64,000 bases of DNA, from NCBI GenBank assembly GCA_964017065.1, contig OZ024790.1:8435864-8499863 (forward strand). Direction: 5' to 3'. The notes beneath the pieces were generated by a model that saw nothing but the letters and a program-made list of their open reading frames with translations, was not told the DNA's origin and searched no databases. Below are positions 11,636 through 22,293 of this stretch, one piece after another (positions within the stretch are counted from its first letter, which is position 1; every line of letters starts with the position of its first letter). The position numbers and the translations under genes were made by a program. The stretch is from Haliclona indistincta (lineage: Eukaryota; Porifera; Demospongiae; Haplosclerida; Chalinidae).

Positions 11636-11732
11636 TCGCGCATGCGCCAATTTTCCGCGAGAAATACGTACGAATCCGGCTATCCGTCGGGATGCCCCTA
11701 CGACGTCACCATGACAACCATTAGCGCATGCG
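11636..11732. promoter_or_regulatory. NRF1-like palindromic boxes upstream of the zinc-finger gene
   Basis: Two GCGCATGCGC-like sites (around 11638-11647 and 11722-11732) lie 100-190 bp before the ATG at 11827, in the most GC-rich part of this neighbourhood. They match the NRF1 binding consensus found in many animal TATA-less promoters. They may serve both this gene and transporter copy 2, which starts at 11416 in the other direction. Confidence 0.5.
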
Positions 11733-11826
11733 CACTATGCACAAAATTGACTTTAAAATAAAGCGCGGAACGTGAACTCGAACTCGTACTCTTCGCGAGC
11801 AATGCTGCAGACTGCATGCAGTTACT

Positions 11827-12919
11827 ATGGAACTCACTGCCTTGGATTCAGAGTTTTTTAGCAATCAATTGCTAAGCACTACTCCTCCGCTGAATTCTGG
11901 AATAAACGAGCCAGAATCGCTTTCAGAGACAGAACAATGCAAAGATCAAGAAATACCAGAGGTACTACTGAGCATGCAATTGTAACAACAAATCAACAAA
12001 TCTCTCAAGCAGTCTAGTACCAGTCAGAGTGGTCCAAAGCAGTTTAACTGTACCATGTGCTCTAAAGGCTACAGCAGAAAGACAAAACTTAACTGCCACA
12101 TGGAAGAATCTCATGGAGTCAAAAGTCAACAGCTTTGGAGATTCCAATGCCCTCAGTGTAGTGAGAGGAAACCCTTCAGAACGCTCACTGCTATGATGAC
12201 ACATTGTAATGAGTGTCACCAAGTTGAATTCGGTATGAACAGTATATATTTTTTCTCGAATGATTATCGATATACAATACTACTATAGGCATTCAAAATC
12301 ATGACTTTCAATCACTGAAAGCGTTCATGGTCTGGAAAGAGCAAGAAGAGGAGAGTACACACACATTTTACACTCTTCATGATAAGCCACACAGGTTTTC
12401 CTCATGTAAATCTCCAAACGGTGATTGTAAACTAAATAGTACATGCCACATTATCATGAGTATGTCATTACTATAATAGATCCGAAGGTGCGTTACTACT
12501 ATGTGTGCTGCCGTGATGGTTCCTATCGGTCATCAAAAAAGAAGCGACAAACAGCAGAGACAAGGCCACATCAGAAACAAAGCCGTAAAATTGGAGATGT
12601 TTGCATTTCAAGAATGTATGTGACAGAACTACAATCTGGAGCAGTGCAAGTAATGTACGTGTCGGCTCATTCAAACCATGAGACAGGAGAGAAGGAGGAT
12701 GCTTTCATACCACTGCCTACAAGTTCTAAAGAGAACATAGCCATGAAGATTAGTATTGGAATTCCAATTGAGCGAATTATGGAAGGTTGTAAATGCACTT
12801 CTGAACCTCTCAACATGTCTTAATTACTTTTATTTAGATTTTCGTGAAGACATAGCTCATCGCACTCGTAGAAAGTCATTCTCTGAAAATGTTACTAGGA
12901 AGCACCTTGTAACAAGAAG
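11827..12919 (+). CDS. C2H2 zinc-finger protein of MULE-transposon type, 5' part
   Basis: Five exons with good splice sites and consistent phases: 11827-11961, 12010-12232, 12289-12405, 12480-12785, and 12838 into the N gap. After an acidic, Ser/Glu-rich head come two fingers: CX2CX12HX4H (FNCTMCSKGYSRKTKLNCH) and a second of form CX2CX14HX4H. Next is FQSLKAFMVWKEQEEE, then YYYVCCRDG, a Lys/Arg-rich segment, and SGAVQVMYVSAHSNHE. This string of motifs is typical of the N-terminal region of animal proteins related to MULE/FAR1-type transposases, some of which are host genes. The catalytic part would lie in or after the gap, so it cannot be judged. The intact multi-exon structure and a GC-rich promoter favour a working or domesticated gene over a dead transposon. 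Confidence 0.65.
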
Positions 12920-13119
12920 NNNNNNNNNNNNNNNNNNNNNNNNNNNNNNNNNNNNNNNNNNNNNNNNNNNNNNNNNNNNNNNNNNNNNNNNNNNNNNNNN
13001 NNNNNNNNNNNNNNNNNNNNNNNNNNNNNNNNNNNNNNNNNNNNNNNNNNNNNNNNNNNNNNNNNNNNNNNNNNNNNNNNNNNNNNNNNNNNNNNNNNNN
13101 NNNNNNNNNNNNNNNNNNN
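12920..13119. other. Assembly gap (200 N)
   Basis: Exactly 200 N bases, probably a placeholder of unknown true length. It truncates the zinc-finger gene. The first bases after the gap (13120-13230) do not clearly continue its frame. Confidence 1.
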
Positions 13120-14430
13120 GGATAGTAATTTTATAGGAAGTCCTCAAATCAGCAAGCACTGTCCATATCCATCACGAGTGCAGTCATTGATCAGCGCTAA
13201 ACTACTTTGCGAGTGCCGACAAAGAGGCTTAGAATCAAATTTAACTTCTGGAATGCTCGGTTTATTTTTTGTTTTACAAGCACTGGGTTGCTCCTTGGAA
13301 ACCACGCCCACTATTTTGGCTGTTTGCAGCTTGTGCGATTAAGAGACGAACGCAGGGTTACTGAATTTTGGTGATTGTGATAGACATGAGATGGCTCTAC
13401 TCAGCCGACGTGCTTCTGTATCGCAATCGTGTTTCTTTGAGCATAAATTGCACTGAAACAATATCATGAGTTGCTGAACATAGATTGCTCGACCCCGGGG
13501 TCTTTGGAAAAGAAAATTACCCGGACGGCAAGACGAGAGGTTTTCAATTGTAGCTCGTTGTAATGCTGATGGATAAAGGTGTTTGCAGTACTGACTTGCA
13601 ATCCCGCCCTATTCGTCTATCAGTCACTAGGACTGGTGGCCGATAATGGATTGCTTTTGCCGAACATCGACGTTTTCGGCTACCCACTTTCTTCGTCTCC
13701 ACAGTAGACAAAGAAGCAGTTACGAGCTGTATATTTGCAATGCAGGCAGAGGAAGTGTGTGTCTATACGTAGGTCAAGTTTGATCTGTGTAGCGTATTTG
13801 CAAGTGTACGAACGAGTGGCCGATAATAGATGGTGGCCGAATATTGGTGGCTTACTCTAGCTGTAATATCGCGTACGAGCAGCGCTCGGCGAAATCATAG
13901 CATCCATTCTTGCACAGATGGCAGGTGATCTTGCTTGAGCAGTTTTAGCTTCGTACCTTTCGAACAACTAAAGAAAACGGTTCTACAATCGATCGTGTTT
14001 AGTCTTCACAGAGCGAGTTCGTAGCTCGGCGATGGCTAACGCTTCATTGCTGAAATTTGCTATATTCGATGCCCATCGATAGGCAAGCAAACTGCACGCA
14101 GCAACTCTGTCTGCACGTATATTCATTGTTGCAGTGTTGCTCGTCATTGTTGCTAGACCTTGTTGATGTAAAATTGGAACGGACGTATATCTAAACGTGC
14201 GCGAATCGAATCACGGAAAGTACACGGTGTTTTACTAATTACACCAGTTTTGGTGTAATTTTGGAGCATGCGCAGACAGTCTGTACCAGGCCATCTCTCA
14301 GCTTTGGGGGAGTGGCCTGGAGGCGAGGCTAGGAGGCAAGTAAAAATTTTAAAGAGGGCAATTTTTTGGGGGGGCCATGGCCCCCCAGCCCCCCCCTAGA
14401 ACCGCTACTGACCTGTACTGTACGCATACG
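13120..14430. other. No recognisable gene
   Basis: I see no splice-consistent coding region. The motif GTGGCCGATAATRG recurs (near 13635 and 13818), and a G/C-run block (14366-14400) looks like transposon debris. The 3' part of the zinc-finger gene may lie here or in the gap, but I cannot support exons. Confidence 0.5.
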
Positions 14431-14760
14431 TGTTGCAGCCGTTGCAGCTGCCAGCTGCTATATCAGCCAGGATTTGCTGTGGTTGCTGGCTGAAGAAGAG
14501 GTAGAGAAAAAGATAGTATGAAAGTTGAGGACGTTGTACCAATGCGTGTCTTGTCTTTTCTCTCTGGCGGGTAGGTACGTTGTGCTCCTCAGCGAGCTCC
14601 TCAGTGCGCGCCTAGTACGGTGGGCAGGTGGGAGACTGGGCGTGGCTTACTACGGTGTCTCAGGCTACCTCATACATGACACAGCAGAGACCACAGACTA
14701 TGAGCTACTGAGGAGAGGTATTATGATACCACCGCTCACACACCAGCGGCATCACCGTTT
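14430..14760. repeat. Orphan copy of receptor-gene 5' flank
   Basis: This stretch matches the sequence upstream of receptor genes R1 and R2 (33780-33985 and 41530-41735), including ATGAAAGTTGAGGACGTTGT at 14519 and GACACAGCAGAGACCACAGA near 14680. It is degenerate, and no receptor gene follows. Like the flank at 49.1-49.4 kb it is followed by the same 1.2-kb composite element in the same orientation, which suggests that one segment carrying both was duplicated. Confidence 0.7.
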
Positions 14761-14884
14761 AATTTGTTTTGCATTGGGATTTTGCCGTGTTTGTTACGCT
14801 CATGGGCGGTCACTTTGCCAGGATTTAATGGAACATCCGATTTGTTCCTCTGGCGGTGTCTTTGAAGAAAGGGTGCATGAGTAT

Positions 14885-16117
14885 TAGGGAGACACGGTAG
14901 TGTCTCCCTATGTAGGGTTGAACGAGAAAACAAGATGGCGGCTACATACAATGTATTAGCGTTCAAACGCTGATATTTCGCCTGGCGATGAATTTTATAC
15001 GTCCAAAGACACTTAAATCTGCTACCTGGCGTTGCCCCATCTTACAGTAGCAAGGAGATTGCTCGAGATTGTTACTAAAGTGACGAACCTGGAAACGGTG
15101 AAAATCGAGTTTCGTCATCTTCGTTTTCTTCTTTCTTCTTCTTTCTTTCTTTCTTTCTTCCACTCGCCTAGCACCTTTACGTGAGCAGTGCCGAGACCAA
15201 AACACCCACGAACAGTCGTGAAATTCTCCTGGCATGTGCCTTTTGAACTTAGTTTTTAGCGAAACGGCGATATAAATTCCGCGATTTCTCGATCGTGATC
15301 CAATGTCAGCTAAGTGTTAGACGCCATTAAGTGATTGCGCAATACGCACGTGACCATGCTGTGGTTAGCGCACGTGACCAAGCACAAGCTTGAGTATCGC
15401 CACGTACGCCGTATAGATCACGGAGAACACATATTTCTCTGGAGTCTTCGAAGAACGGTAAGCTAGCAAGCGCAGAATCACCATTCTGCCTTGCCAGATA
15501 ATTATAACATCCGTAAACAAGTGTGGGCGGGGCTCGTATGCACTGTATTCATGCATGCGTAGGCGAGCTGATATCTACAGCATAACAATTATTTAGCTAC
15601 AAGTTTAAAATTGTTAAAAATAAAGAAAAGCCATCAACAACAGGAAAACCAAACCAATGGTGGAAACAAAGATGGCACAGTAATTGCATGATATTGAATT
15701 GTACTTCACTGAAAAAGAAAAAAAGGACACAAACAAGAAAATTAAAAAGATTTCTATCGAAATCAAAAGGATGTAGGGTTGTGAAATCTACCACTGGTCA
15801 ACAATGTAAACTAACAAGGAACAAGCATGGAATGGTAACACGATTGACTTGCTAACAGACCATAGATCCCTACATCAGTGGCTGTACATAAGCTGTCACA
15901 AGCTGAATGCACGTCAGGTGTCAGTCAACAGCAACAAGCTAAGCTGAACTAGCTATAGTCAACTACAGCAGCCACTGATGTAGGGATCTATGGTCTGTTA
16001 GCAAGTCAATCGTGTTACCATTCCATGCTTGTTCCTTGTTAGTTTACATTGTTGACCAGTGGTAGATTTCACAACCCTACATCCTTTTGATTTCGATAGA
16101 AATCTTTTTAATTTTCT
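14885..16117. mobile_element. Composite fold-back element, copy C1
   Basis: One of four copies of a 1.2-kb unit. It opens with a small hairpin (AGGGAGACAC...GTGTCTCCCT), has a CTTT-rich tract near 15125-15160, and ends in a 380-bp palindrome (15739-16117) with arms of about 150 bp. The arms begin AGAAAATTAAAAAGATTTC and end CATCAGTGGCTG. No protein is encoded. Confidence 0.85.
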
Positions 16118-16656
16118 TATAACAATAACTGATAATTATTCTTTGCATCAGGTGGGTCATGGCTTCTTCTCCAGCTGCTCGGGGTCAACAACGTCCAAGA
16201 TTTTCATCCAAGAACACCACTAGCTATAGTCTTGACTGCCACAGGAGTAAAACGAGTTAATATACAGTGAAGTATGTCCACAAAGGCAAAGTAAGTTCAG
16301 ACTTGTTTGCCTATAACTCGATTGATATTCATCAGTACAGAATTGGACACTTGAGTAGATCCAGGAGCACTTGTAAATGTTACCATCGATGTCTGCTATC
16401 GAGCCGTACAAGAGAATTTCAACACAAGAAATGCGATTTTAGCCTGGTGTCTCTTCCTCACTATTGCCCTACCTCACCACTACATATCATGGTCACTAAA
16501 ACCTTTAAGTAAACAATTCATGAATAAATGACACAAATTACTTAATTAAAGTTGCAATACAACGAGGCAATGCTATTTCTGTCCTTAAAAGTCGCAATTG
16601 TGGCTCCTGAACTCTATTATGCTAGTTGCTTATACTTACCTAGTATAATTAGAGCG

Positions 16657-17880
16657 TTATACTAACATAGTTTTATATTGTTTTTCCTGAGACTGTGAAA
16701 AAAAAGATTCCTCCTTGTATGATTCCTGCTCATTCTCTGATGACTGGTTATCACTTGATCTTAGAATTTCTTTCTGATCATTGGAAATGAATACATTAAC
16801 CGTTATAATTCCAAAAATCCATACTAATAAAGGAATTAAGAACATAAGCAGCCAATCATTGTTATGTGGCTTTGTGACAACAATGATTATCACTACTGGA
16901 ATAAATACGATGATACTCAAGCATGGTATGACTATTACCGAGCAAACGACAAAGTAAGTACCATATCTCTTGCGGATGTTAACAAACCACTTTGAACAAC
17001 ATCCAGTTGTATCATAGATTAATTGAACACACCAGCAGGTAGAAGATACAATGACATGCACCAACACCATGACTAATCCGGCAGTACGATTCGAATATCC
17101 AGCCATTGGGTAGAAGAATGTAATTAAAGTGGCAAGCACACAGAAAGCGTTTGATATTATCAGTCCTATAGTAAGCAATGGAACTAAACGGTTTTCACAA
17201 GATTGAATTAGTTTAGTTTTTAGTGGTACTGCTTCTTCAATCCATGATCGACAGCAGTTGCCATAGCAACACCCATGCCACATTACCATAGCAACTATTA
17301 GCAACAGATACACTATACTGGTTAAGAAGAACATCATAGTGTTGATGAAAACTTCTAAGTCATTAGTTTCCCATGACCACTCATAAGTATTAGCAGCGAT
17401 AGTGACCAAGATGGTGTTTACTAGTATCCAACAGTACCACACTCTTAGTACATTGATAGGCAATGCCCAAGTAGTTGGAAAACATGATAGTCGTTTGTCA
17501 TCTTCTTCCTGACTTTGTGCTGGTGCAGCATCATTGCCATTGTTGCCTAAGACTTGCTGCATTATATAGCGAAAGTTCATTGAAGTGTCTACAATACTGA
17601 CAATGCATGCAAGAAATGCTAATACCAGAACTGCAATGGAGAATCCACATGAAGGGCCACCTGTTGCACTAGTATTGTTGTTACTCGCATCGGTTGCATT
17701 GTAGAGACCACACAGATCAGAATCAGATTGTACCAGTCCAAAATGCAATGCAGACAGCATCAGTAGGAAAATTGTGACAATAAGTTGTCCTACCATCAGT
17801 ACAAGCCAAACAACTGCTGAGTTCTTTGGGTCATTTTTTTCTAATACGTTATCCGGCATCTGAATTGCACTTATTGTCAA
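16657..17880 (-). CDS. Orphan eight-helix membrane protein, single exon
   Basis: One uninterrupted frame of 407 codons. It has a short cytoplasmic-like N-terminus, a first helix near residues 22-50, an Asn/Thr-rich glycosylatable loop (CGLYNATDASNNNTS), and about eight hydrophobic segments in all. Cys-rich turns such as WHGCCYGNCCRSW and YDTTGCCSKW punctuate it. The hydrophilic tail, rich in Ser/Glu/Lys, ends KTMLV. I do not recognise the family; it has neither the DRY/NPxxY marks of a rhodopsin-type GPCR nor a pore signature. A second in-frame ATG at codon 8 could be the true start. Helix packing and multipass topology are inferred from hydrophobicity alone. Confidence 0.7.
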   Translation of the reverse strand: MTISAIQMPDNVLEKNDPKNSAVVWLVLMVGQLIVTIFLLMLSALHFGLVQSDSDLCGLYNATDASNNNTSATGGPSCGFSIAVLVLAFLACIVSIVDTSMNFRYIMQQVLGNNGNDAAPAQSQEEDDKRLSCFPTTWALPINVLRVWYCWILVNTILVTIAANTYEWSWETNDLEVFINTMMFFLTSIVYLLLIVAMVMWHGCCYGNCCRSWIEEAVPLKTKLIQSCENRLVPLLTIGLIISNAFCVLATLITFFYPMAGYSNRTAGLVMVLVHVIVSSTCWCVQLIYDTTGCCSKWFVNIRKRYGTYFVVCSVIVIPCLSIIVFIPVVIIIVVTKPHNNDWLLMFLIPLLVWIFGIITVNVFISNDQKEILRSSDNQSSENEQESYKEESFFSQSQEKQYKTMLV

Positions 17881-18402
17881 TGGAGCATTTGCTATAGCAC
17901 TGTATTATTTTCAAGAGCGCACTTACATATGTTAGGTGCTTTGTAGTGCGTAGGAATGCACTCGGCCATCTGGTTTGTTATAACAACCAGTTTATCTTGG
18001 ATTGTACTATGACTACTGCGTTCTAATTCCTAGGACCATAATCGAATTAAATAAACACATCGAGTTTAGACACTTGTAAACCATTTGGCTACGCCTCTTA
18101 CTCTAGAATAAACCAAGACAATATAGCCGAAGGAGAAACCTGTGTTTACACTATATGCTGCGAAGAGGAGGTTATATTAAGGTAAGCAAATTGATCTTTT
18201 ATAGCAAGTCAAGTTCTGCTCACCAAAATAAAATACTGCCTGGCTGACCATTAACTATTTTGATCTATAAAGAGGAATCTAGTGTGATTAGCTATTGTGT
18301 CTCTAGAAATTCATCTACAGTGGCATTTGCAAATTGGAACGAAAACTTAACATGAGAATTCTGAATATTATGTGAATCAAGCAAGTATTGAAGGGATGCT
18401 AG

Positions 18403-18480
18403 GTGTAATGCTACCTCCCTAATTAACTGCTTTCGATAGTTGTGGTTAATATTTTTTATTTAAGGGAGGTAGCACTACAC
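18403..18480. repeat. Short inverted repeat (18-bp arms)
   Basis: GTGTAATGCTACCTCCCT faces AGGGAGGTAGCACTACAC with one mismatch and a 42-bp loop. It resembles the small hairpin at the end of the composite elements. It may be a tiny MITE. Confidence 0.6.
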
Positions 18481-19291
18481 TGCTATTGTTACAATCCCAA
18501 ATCTCGTTTACTTAACTTTTCTACAATCTTGTTTCTATACTTTTTCAATACAAATACCAACCATAAATCTCTTCCATTTTTGTTAAAATGTTATTATTAC
18601 TTGTTTCTTTTCTTTTTTTACTTAAAAATTACATAGTACCAAGGGCTTATCGAGTTATCCCTGGTATACACTGTACAGCTGTCGCCATCGATACTGTACA
18701 GCGCGCATGAAGCAAAAGCGAAGATGGCCTGACCTAGAGAACGGTTCTGGAGAATGGCTCTGCTGTCTCAAGCGTCTGTACTTCTTGCACAAAGCTTTGG
18801 CTGCCACGGTTGTACTCATAGGTGTTTTAGGTGCAATAGATCCAGGTAAACTGCTAGTATGCTTATCCATTGGCACTGAGTCACTAGCTGCCGCTCTTGA
18901 TACGCGCTGCCGCCCTTTGGTAACCGGAAGAAAGTCAGGACACGCTTGCACACTTTTGCGAACGGCCGTTTATGTTGTGATTATACGGATAACTATTTAT
19001 AGTAACACTCAGCACTATGCCGTCTACACTGTGGTATTCAGAGTTGCATACCCTCTTGCCGCTAAGGTTCGTTGAGCCCTTGATAGTACATTGCGAAGAC
19101 AGCGACAATTTTGGAAAAAGATTTTCGGGCACGCTTCGCGCCCCACTGTATTGCTGTTATCACCAGTAGTTAAGCTACTGTCAGCTAGCCGGGTGTCTCT
19201 TTGACAAACAGAGAAGCGACAAGTCCTTCCTTTTTGCAGGAAAAAATAAAACACTGGAAATAACTTATCGGAGCTAGCCAATCGTAAGTAA
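18481..19291. other. No supported gene; transposon fragment at its end
   Basis: A 122-codon open frame on the plus strand at 18707-19075 has no splice context or recognisable motif, and its antisense is equally open. From 19205 to 19291 the sequence matches the terminal portion of the large hairpin at 22294-23250 (AAACAGAGAAGCGACAAGTC and following). Confidence 0.4.
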
Positions 19292-20032
19292 AAAGTAAAG
19301 TAAAAAAGTTTTAATAAAAAAACTAAAAAAGTGTAGGGATGACGCTTGCAAAAGTTAAGGAACAAGATGGGATGATACTTCCAAAAGTAAAGAAACAAGA
19401 CTGGATGATGCTTGCAAAAGTAAAGGAACAAGACTGGATGATGCTTGCAAAAGTAAAGGAACAAGATGGGATGATGCTTGCAAAAGTAAAGGAACAAGAT
19501 GGGATGATGCTTGCAAAAGTAAAGGAACAAGATGGAATAATGCTTGCAAATGTAAAAGTCCCAAGTATCCCTACATCAGCGGCTTGAAGGAGGACGCAGT
19601 CCGATGAAGTAATTAACAATTGTAAATAACTAGAGCTATCTGTGTTTTGGAGGACGCAGTCCGATTAAGTAATTGACGGTTGTAAAAGGTATAGCTATAG
19701 GAAGAGGATTCCATAAATGTCAGTTGCATGTTGTCGCAGCAAGCCGCTGATGTAGGGATACTTGGGACTTTTACATTTGCAAGCATTATTCCATCTTGTT
19801 CCTTTACTTTTGCAAGCATCATCCCATCTTGTTCCTTTACTTTTGCAAGCATCATCCCATCTTGTTCCTTTACTTTTGCAAGCATCATCCAGTCTTGTTC
19901 CTTTACTTTTGCAAGCATCATCCAGTCTTGTTTCTTTACTTTTGCAAGTATCATCCCATCTTGTTCCTTAACTTTTGCAAGCGTCATCCCTACACTTTTT
20001 TAGTTTTTTTATTAAAACTTTTTTACTTTACT
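19292..20032. mobile_element. Foldback-like element with minisatellite arms, copy 1
   Basis: A palindrome about 740 bp long. Each arm starts in an A/T tract (AAGTAAAGTAAAAAAG), continues with GTAGGGATGACG and then holds seven units of a 33-bp repeat (core GGAACAAGATGGGATGATGC). Variant units occur in the same order in both arms. The centre (about 19575-19755) has two copies of GGAGGACGCAGTCCGATRAAGT. The overlapping 11-residue-repeat reading frames are by-products of the 33-bp period. Long inverted repeats built of tandem short repeats are the defining trait of Foldback elements. Confidence 0.8.
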
Positions 20033-20612
20033 TGTTCCTGTTACTTTTTTGATCACTATCAGTTTGAACTTATTAGCTGTATTCTATGCTATAGCTTTTA
20101 TTTCATTTTTACAACCCTTTGAGCAGCAGGTACTAGTCTAGTAGATCAGACGGTACATAGCCTCTAGACAGCTGGAGAGTCAAGAAACACGGAATGTTAT
20201 TATCGGCAATCACAAGAATAATGAAAAGGTTTAAATTAGTTAGAGAGGTTGAGAGTATGAGTTGACAACATGATATTTCTTAGCACTGTGATGGATGAAG
20301 AAGAGACTAACACTAACAACTCAGTGGAACACTATGATGGCATGGCTAGTCTGTGGACTAGCTAGTCCCAGGCTTGCATGTTGATGTCGATATCACGATC
20401 ACAGAGGCTTCTAGCTTTTTACAATGAACAATGTCCAGTTGTCAACAGCACAGGGGTCCTATGGGTATAGCTTACGCCGGGTAGAGTAAGAAACTAGTAG
20501 CCTATAGCTCAGTGAGATCGGGTATCATCACCGTCGTCCGGTTCGCGCCTACCGTGGGTCATGATGTCAGCATAGACAGATCAGTGTTATCCAGGGTATG
20601 GTATACTGCTTG
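20033..20612. repeat. Segment shared with 50690-51351 (inverted)
   Basis: This stretch, next to the Foldback-like element, matches 50690-51351 on the other strand (for example GATCAGTGTTATCCAGGG and TCACCGTCGTCCGGT). Either the mobile unit is larger than the palindrome or a segment of about 1.4 kb was duplicated. No gene is seen. Confidence 0.75.
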
Positions 20613-20918
20613 TTCATACCTCTAGGCTCTAGCTTGCTCGCTGAAGCGCCCAGAGCAGAGAGAAAGCACTGAGAAAGCGAGAACCGAGCTCAGTTTCAAA
20701 ACTGATGTGGGCGGAGTCAATGATCAGTAGCGACAAGAGGGTTAATTAATTAAGTCGCTAGTCCAAAACGGTCCAAAAACCATGTTTTTCAAAGATTACT
20801 CGCTTCTGGAAGTGTTTGATGCCTATCTAAGAACTAAGTGCACTACCCCAGATATATACACATGCGATGGTGCAAGTTTGATAGTGATTCGTTCACTCAG
20901 GACAGCGCTAGGCTTGTC

Positions 20919-20956
20919 AAGAAGAAGAAGAAGAAGAAGAAGAAGAAGAAGAAGAG
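20919..20956. repeat. (AAG)n microsatellite
   Basis: About twelve AAG units in a row. They produce the poly-Arg run in an otherwise unconvincing open frame at 20782-21093. Confidence 0.9.
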
Positions 20957-21321
20957 AAGATGAACAATTCGCGTGGGCGGCGATTTTGTTTTACCACTTT
21001 AGAAACGTCTGCCAGCTTCGCCAAAGGTATTTCCATGCTCAGAACAATCGTCTGATCAATCCTAGATGTCTAGAATCTCGAGAAACGCTATAACAGCGAA
21101 GATCTGCAAATTCTCTCTGTCTTGATTTTCGTCGTCAAGCAAGCAGTCCCGGCGACTTTAATAGACGTCCTACAAGCGCTTACTTCAGAGTCACTTAGAG
21201 ATAGTTAAAATGCAGTATAGATGTATAATAATAGAGATATGTGCGAAAACCCATTTTCAACATGAGTAGCCGCCATCTTAATTCGAGGTCATCCCTACAT
21301 ATCATTGCCGATCGGCAATGA

Positions 21322-21737
21322 TAATACTTTTTGTGCAAACTACATTCAGCGTCAAACCTTAGTTTTGTTGGTAAGGATGCACAGGATCACACTGTCTAGA
21401 TTTCCAAGCTCTTTGACGTCGCAGCGATCTTTATGTGTTGTTTCCAGGCCATACATTGAAAGAGGGCGGGGCCCTGAGACGACGACAAAAATAGACTTAG
21501 GACTCCCGCGCTTTTGTAAATTATGCTGTAGCAACCCTAACTTAGTTAGGTATCAATACATATGCACAGCAAGTTTTATGAAGTTCATATACTTCGGCCT
21601 TCCATCTGGCTCAAAATATTTCTGGGTTTTTGATCCAGACGGAAGGAAGTGTATGAACTTCATAAAACTTGCTGTGCAAATGTATTGATACCTAACTAAG
21701 TAAAACCTGCATTAGGGTTGCTATGGCACAATTCCAA
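21322..21737. repeat. Degenerate, truncated copy of the large hairpin
   Basis: The left half matches the inner left arm of the 22294-23250 hairpin (CTTAGTTTTGTTGGTAAGG, CAGCGATC, CATACATTGAAAGAGG). The core 21546-21703 is itself a palindrome (GGTATCAATACAT...ATGTATTGATACC). The right arm is cut short after GCATTAGGGTTGCTATGG. Confidence 0.75.
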
Positions 21738-22293
21738 ATTACGCCTTGAAACGATGCAGAGGAGCTGTTGCGACCTCGAAGAGTGTTGAAATCATGACAG
21801 CACGATGCTGTGCATTCTTGACAACAAAACTGTACCGCGTGCATCGAATGTAACTTGAATAAAAAATAGTTTATAAGCAATTTGTAGGCTCCACCCCTAA
21901 TCCTGCTGTATCTGTGACAGTCGCGAGTTTTTTCAATGCGGACCCTAAGCAAAGCATAGCGAGCTAAGTGTTGTAAGTTCACTGTTCCCATGACGGGTTT
22001 TACTCACTTCTTGATCGCACCTTGCCATCCACTCAAGCGAGCACTCAAGAACAGACTGGATAATTTATTTTGGTCAAGAAAATATTTTTGAGCTCAAGCT
22101 CAATTTGTCAAAATTTAATTTTCAACACCAAGTCAACTTAAAAATCCTAACAAAACAACCAGTATAACAAGTTATAATGGTTGATGCAGTTTAATAATGA
22201 CTACCTACTTTACTGAGATACATAATTTATCAAGAAAACAACTAAGCTATACAAAAAGAACTAACTACCAGGTCCATACCCAGGAATTTTACT

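Noticed and set aside
14885..16117. Helitron reading of the composite element
   Set aside because: A terminal hairpin and CTAA are present in some copies, but there is no 5' TC end, the other terminus is a long palindrome, and copy C2 lacks the CTRR end.
18707..19075. 122-codon plus-strand frame
   Set aside because: The opposite strand is equally open and the 3' part runs into repeat sequence; no recognisable motif.
19335..19560. CRISPR-like array of regular repeats
   Set aside because: Units are head-to-tail without unique spacers and lie in inverted pairs; the genome is clearly eukaryotic.
19323..20122. Open frames with 11-residue repeats (for example VKEQDGMMLAK) on both strands
   Set aside because: They follow from a 33-bp minisatellite free of stops and are mirrored in both palindrome arms; there is no start context, splice site or domain.
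20782..21093. 103-codon frame with a poly-Arg run
   Set aside because: It is driven by an AAG microsatellite; no domain or splice support.
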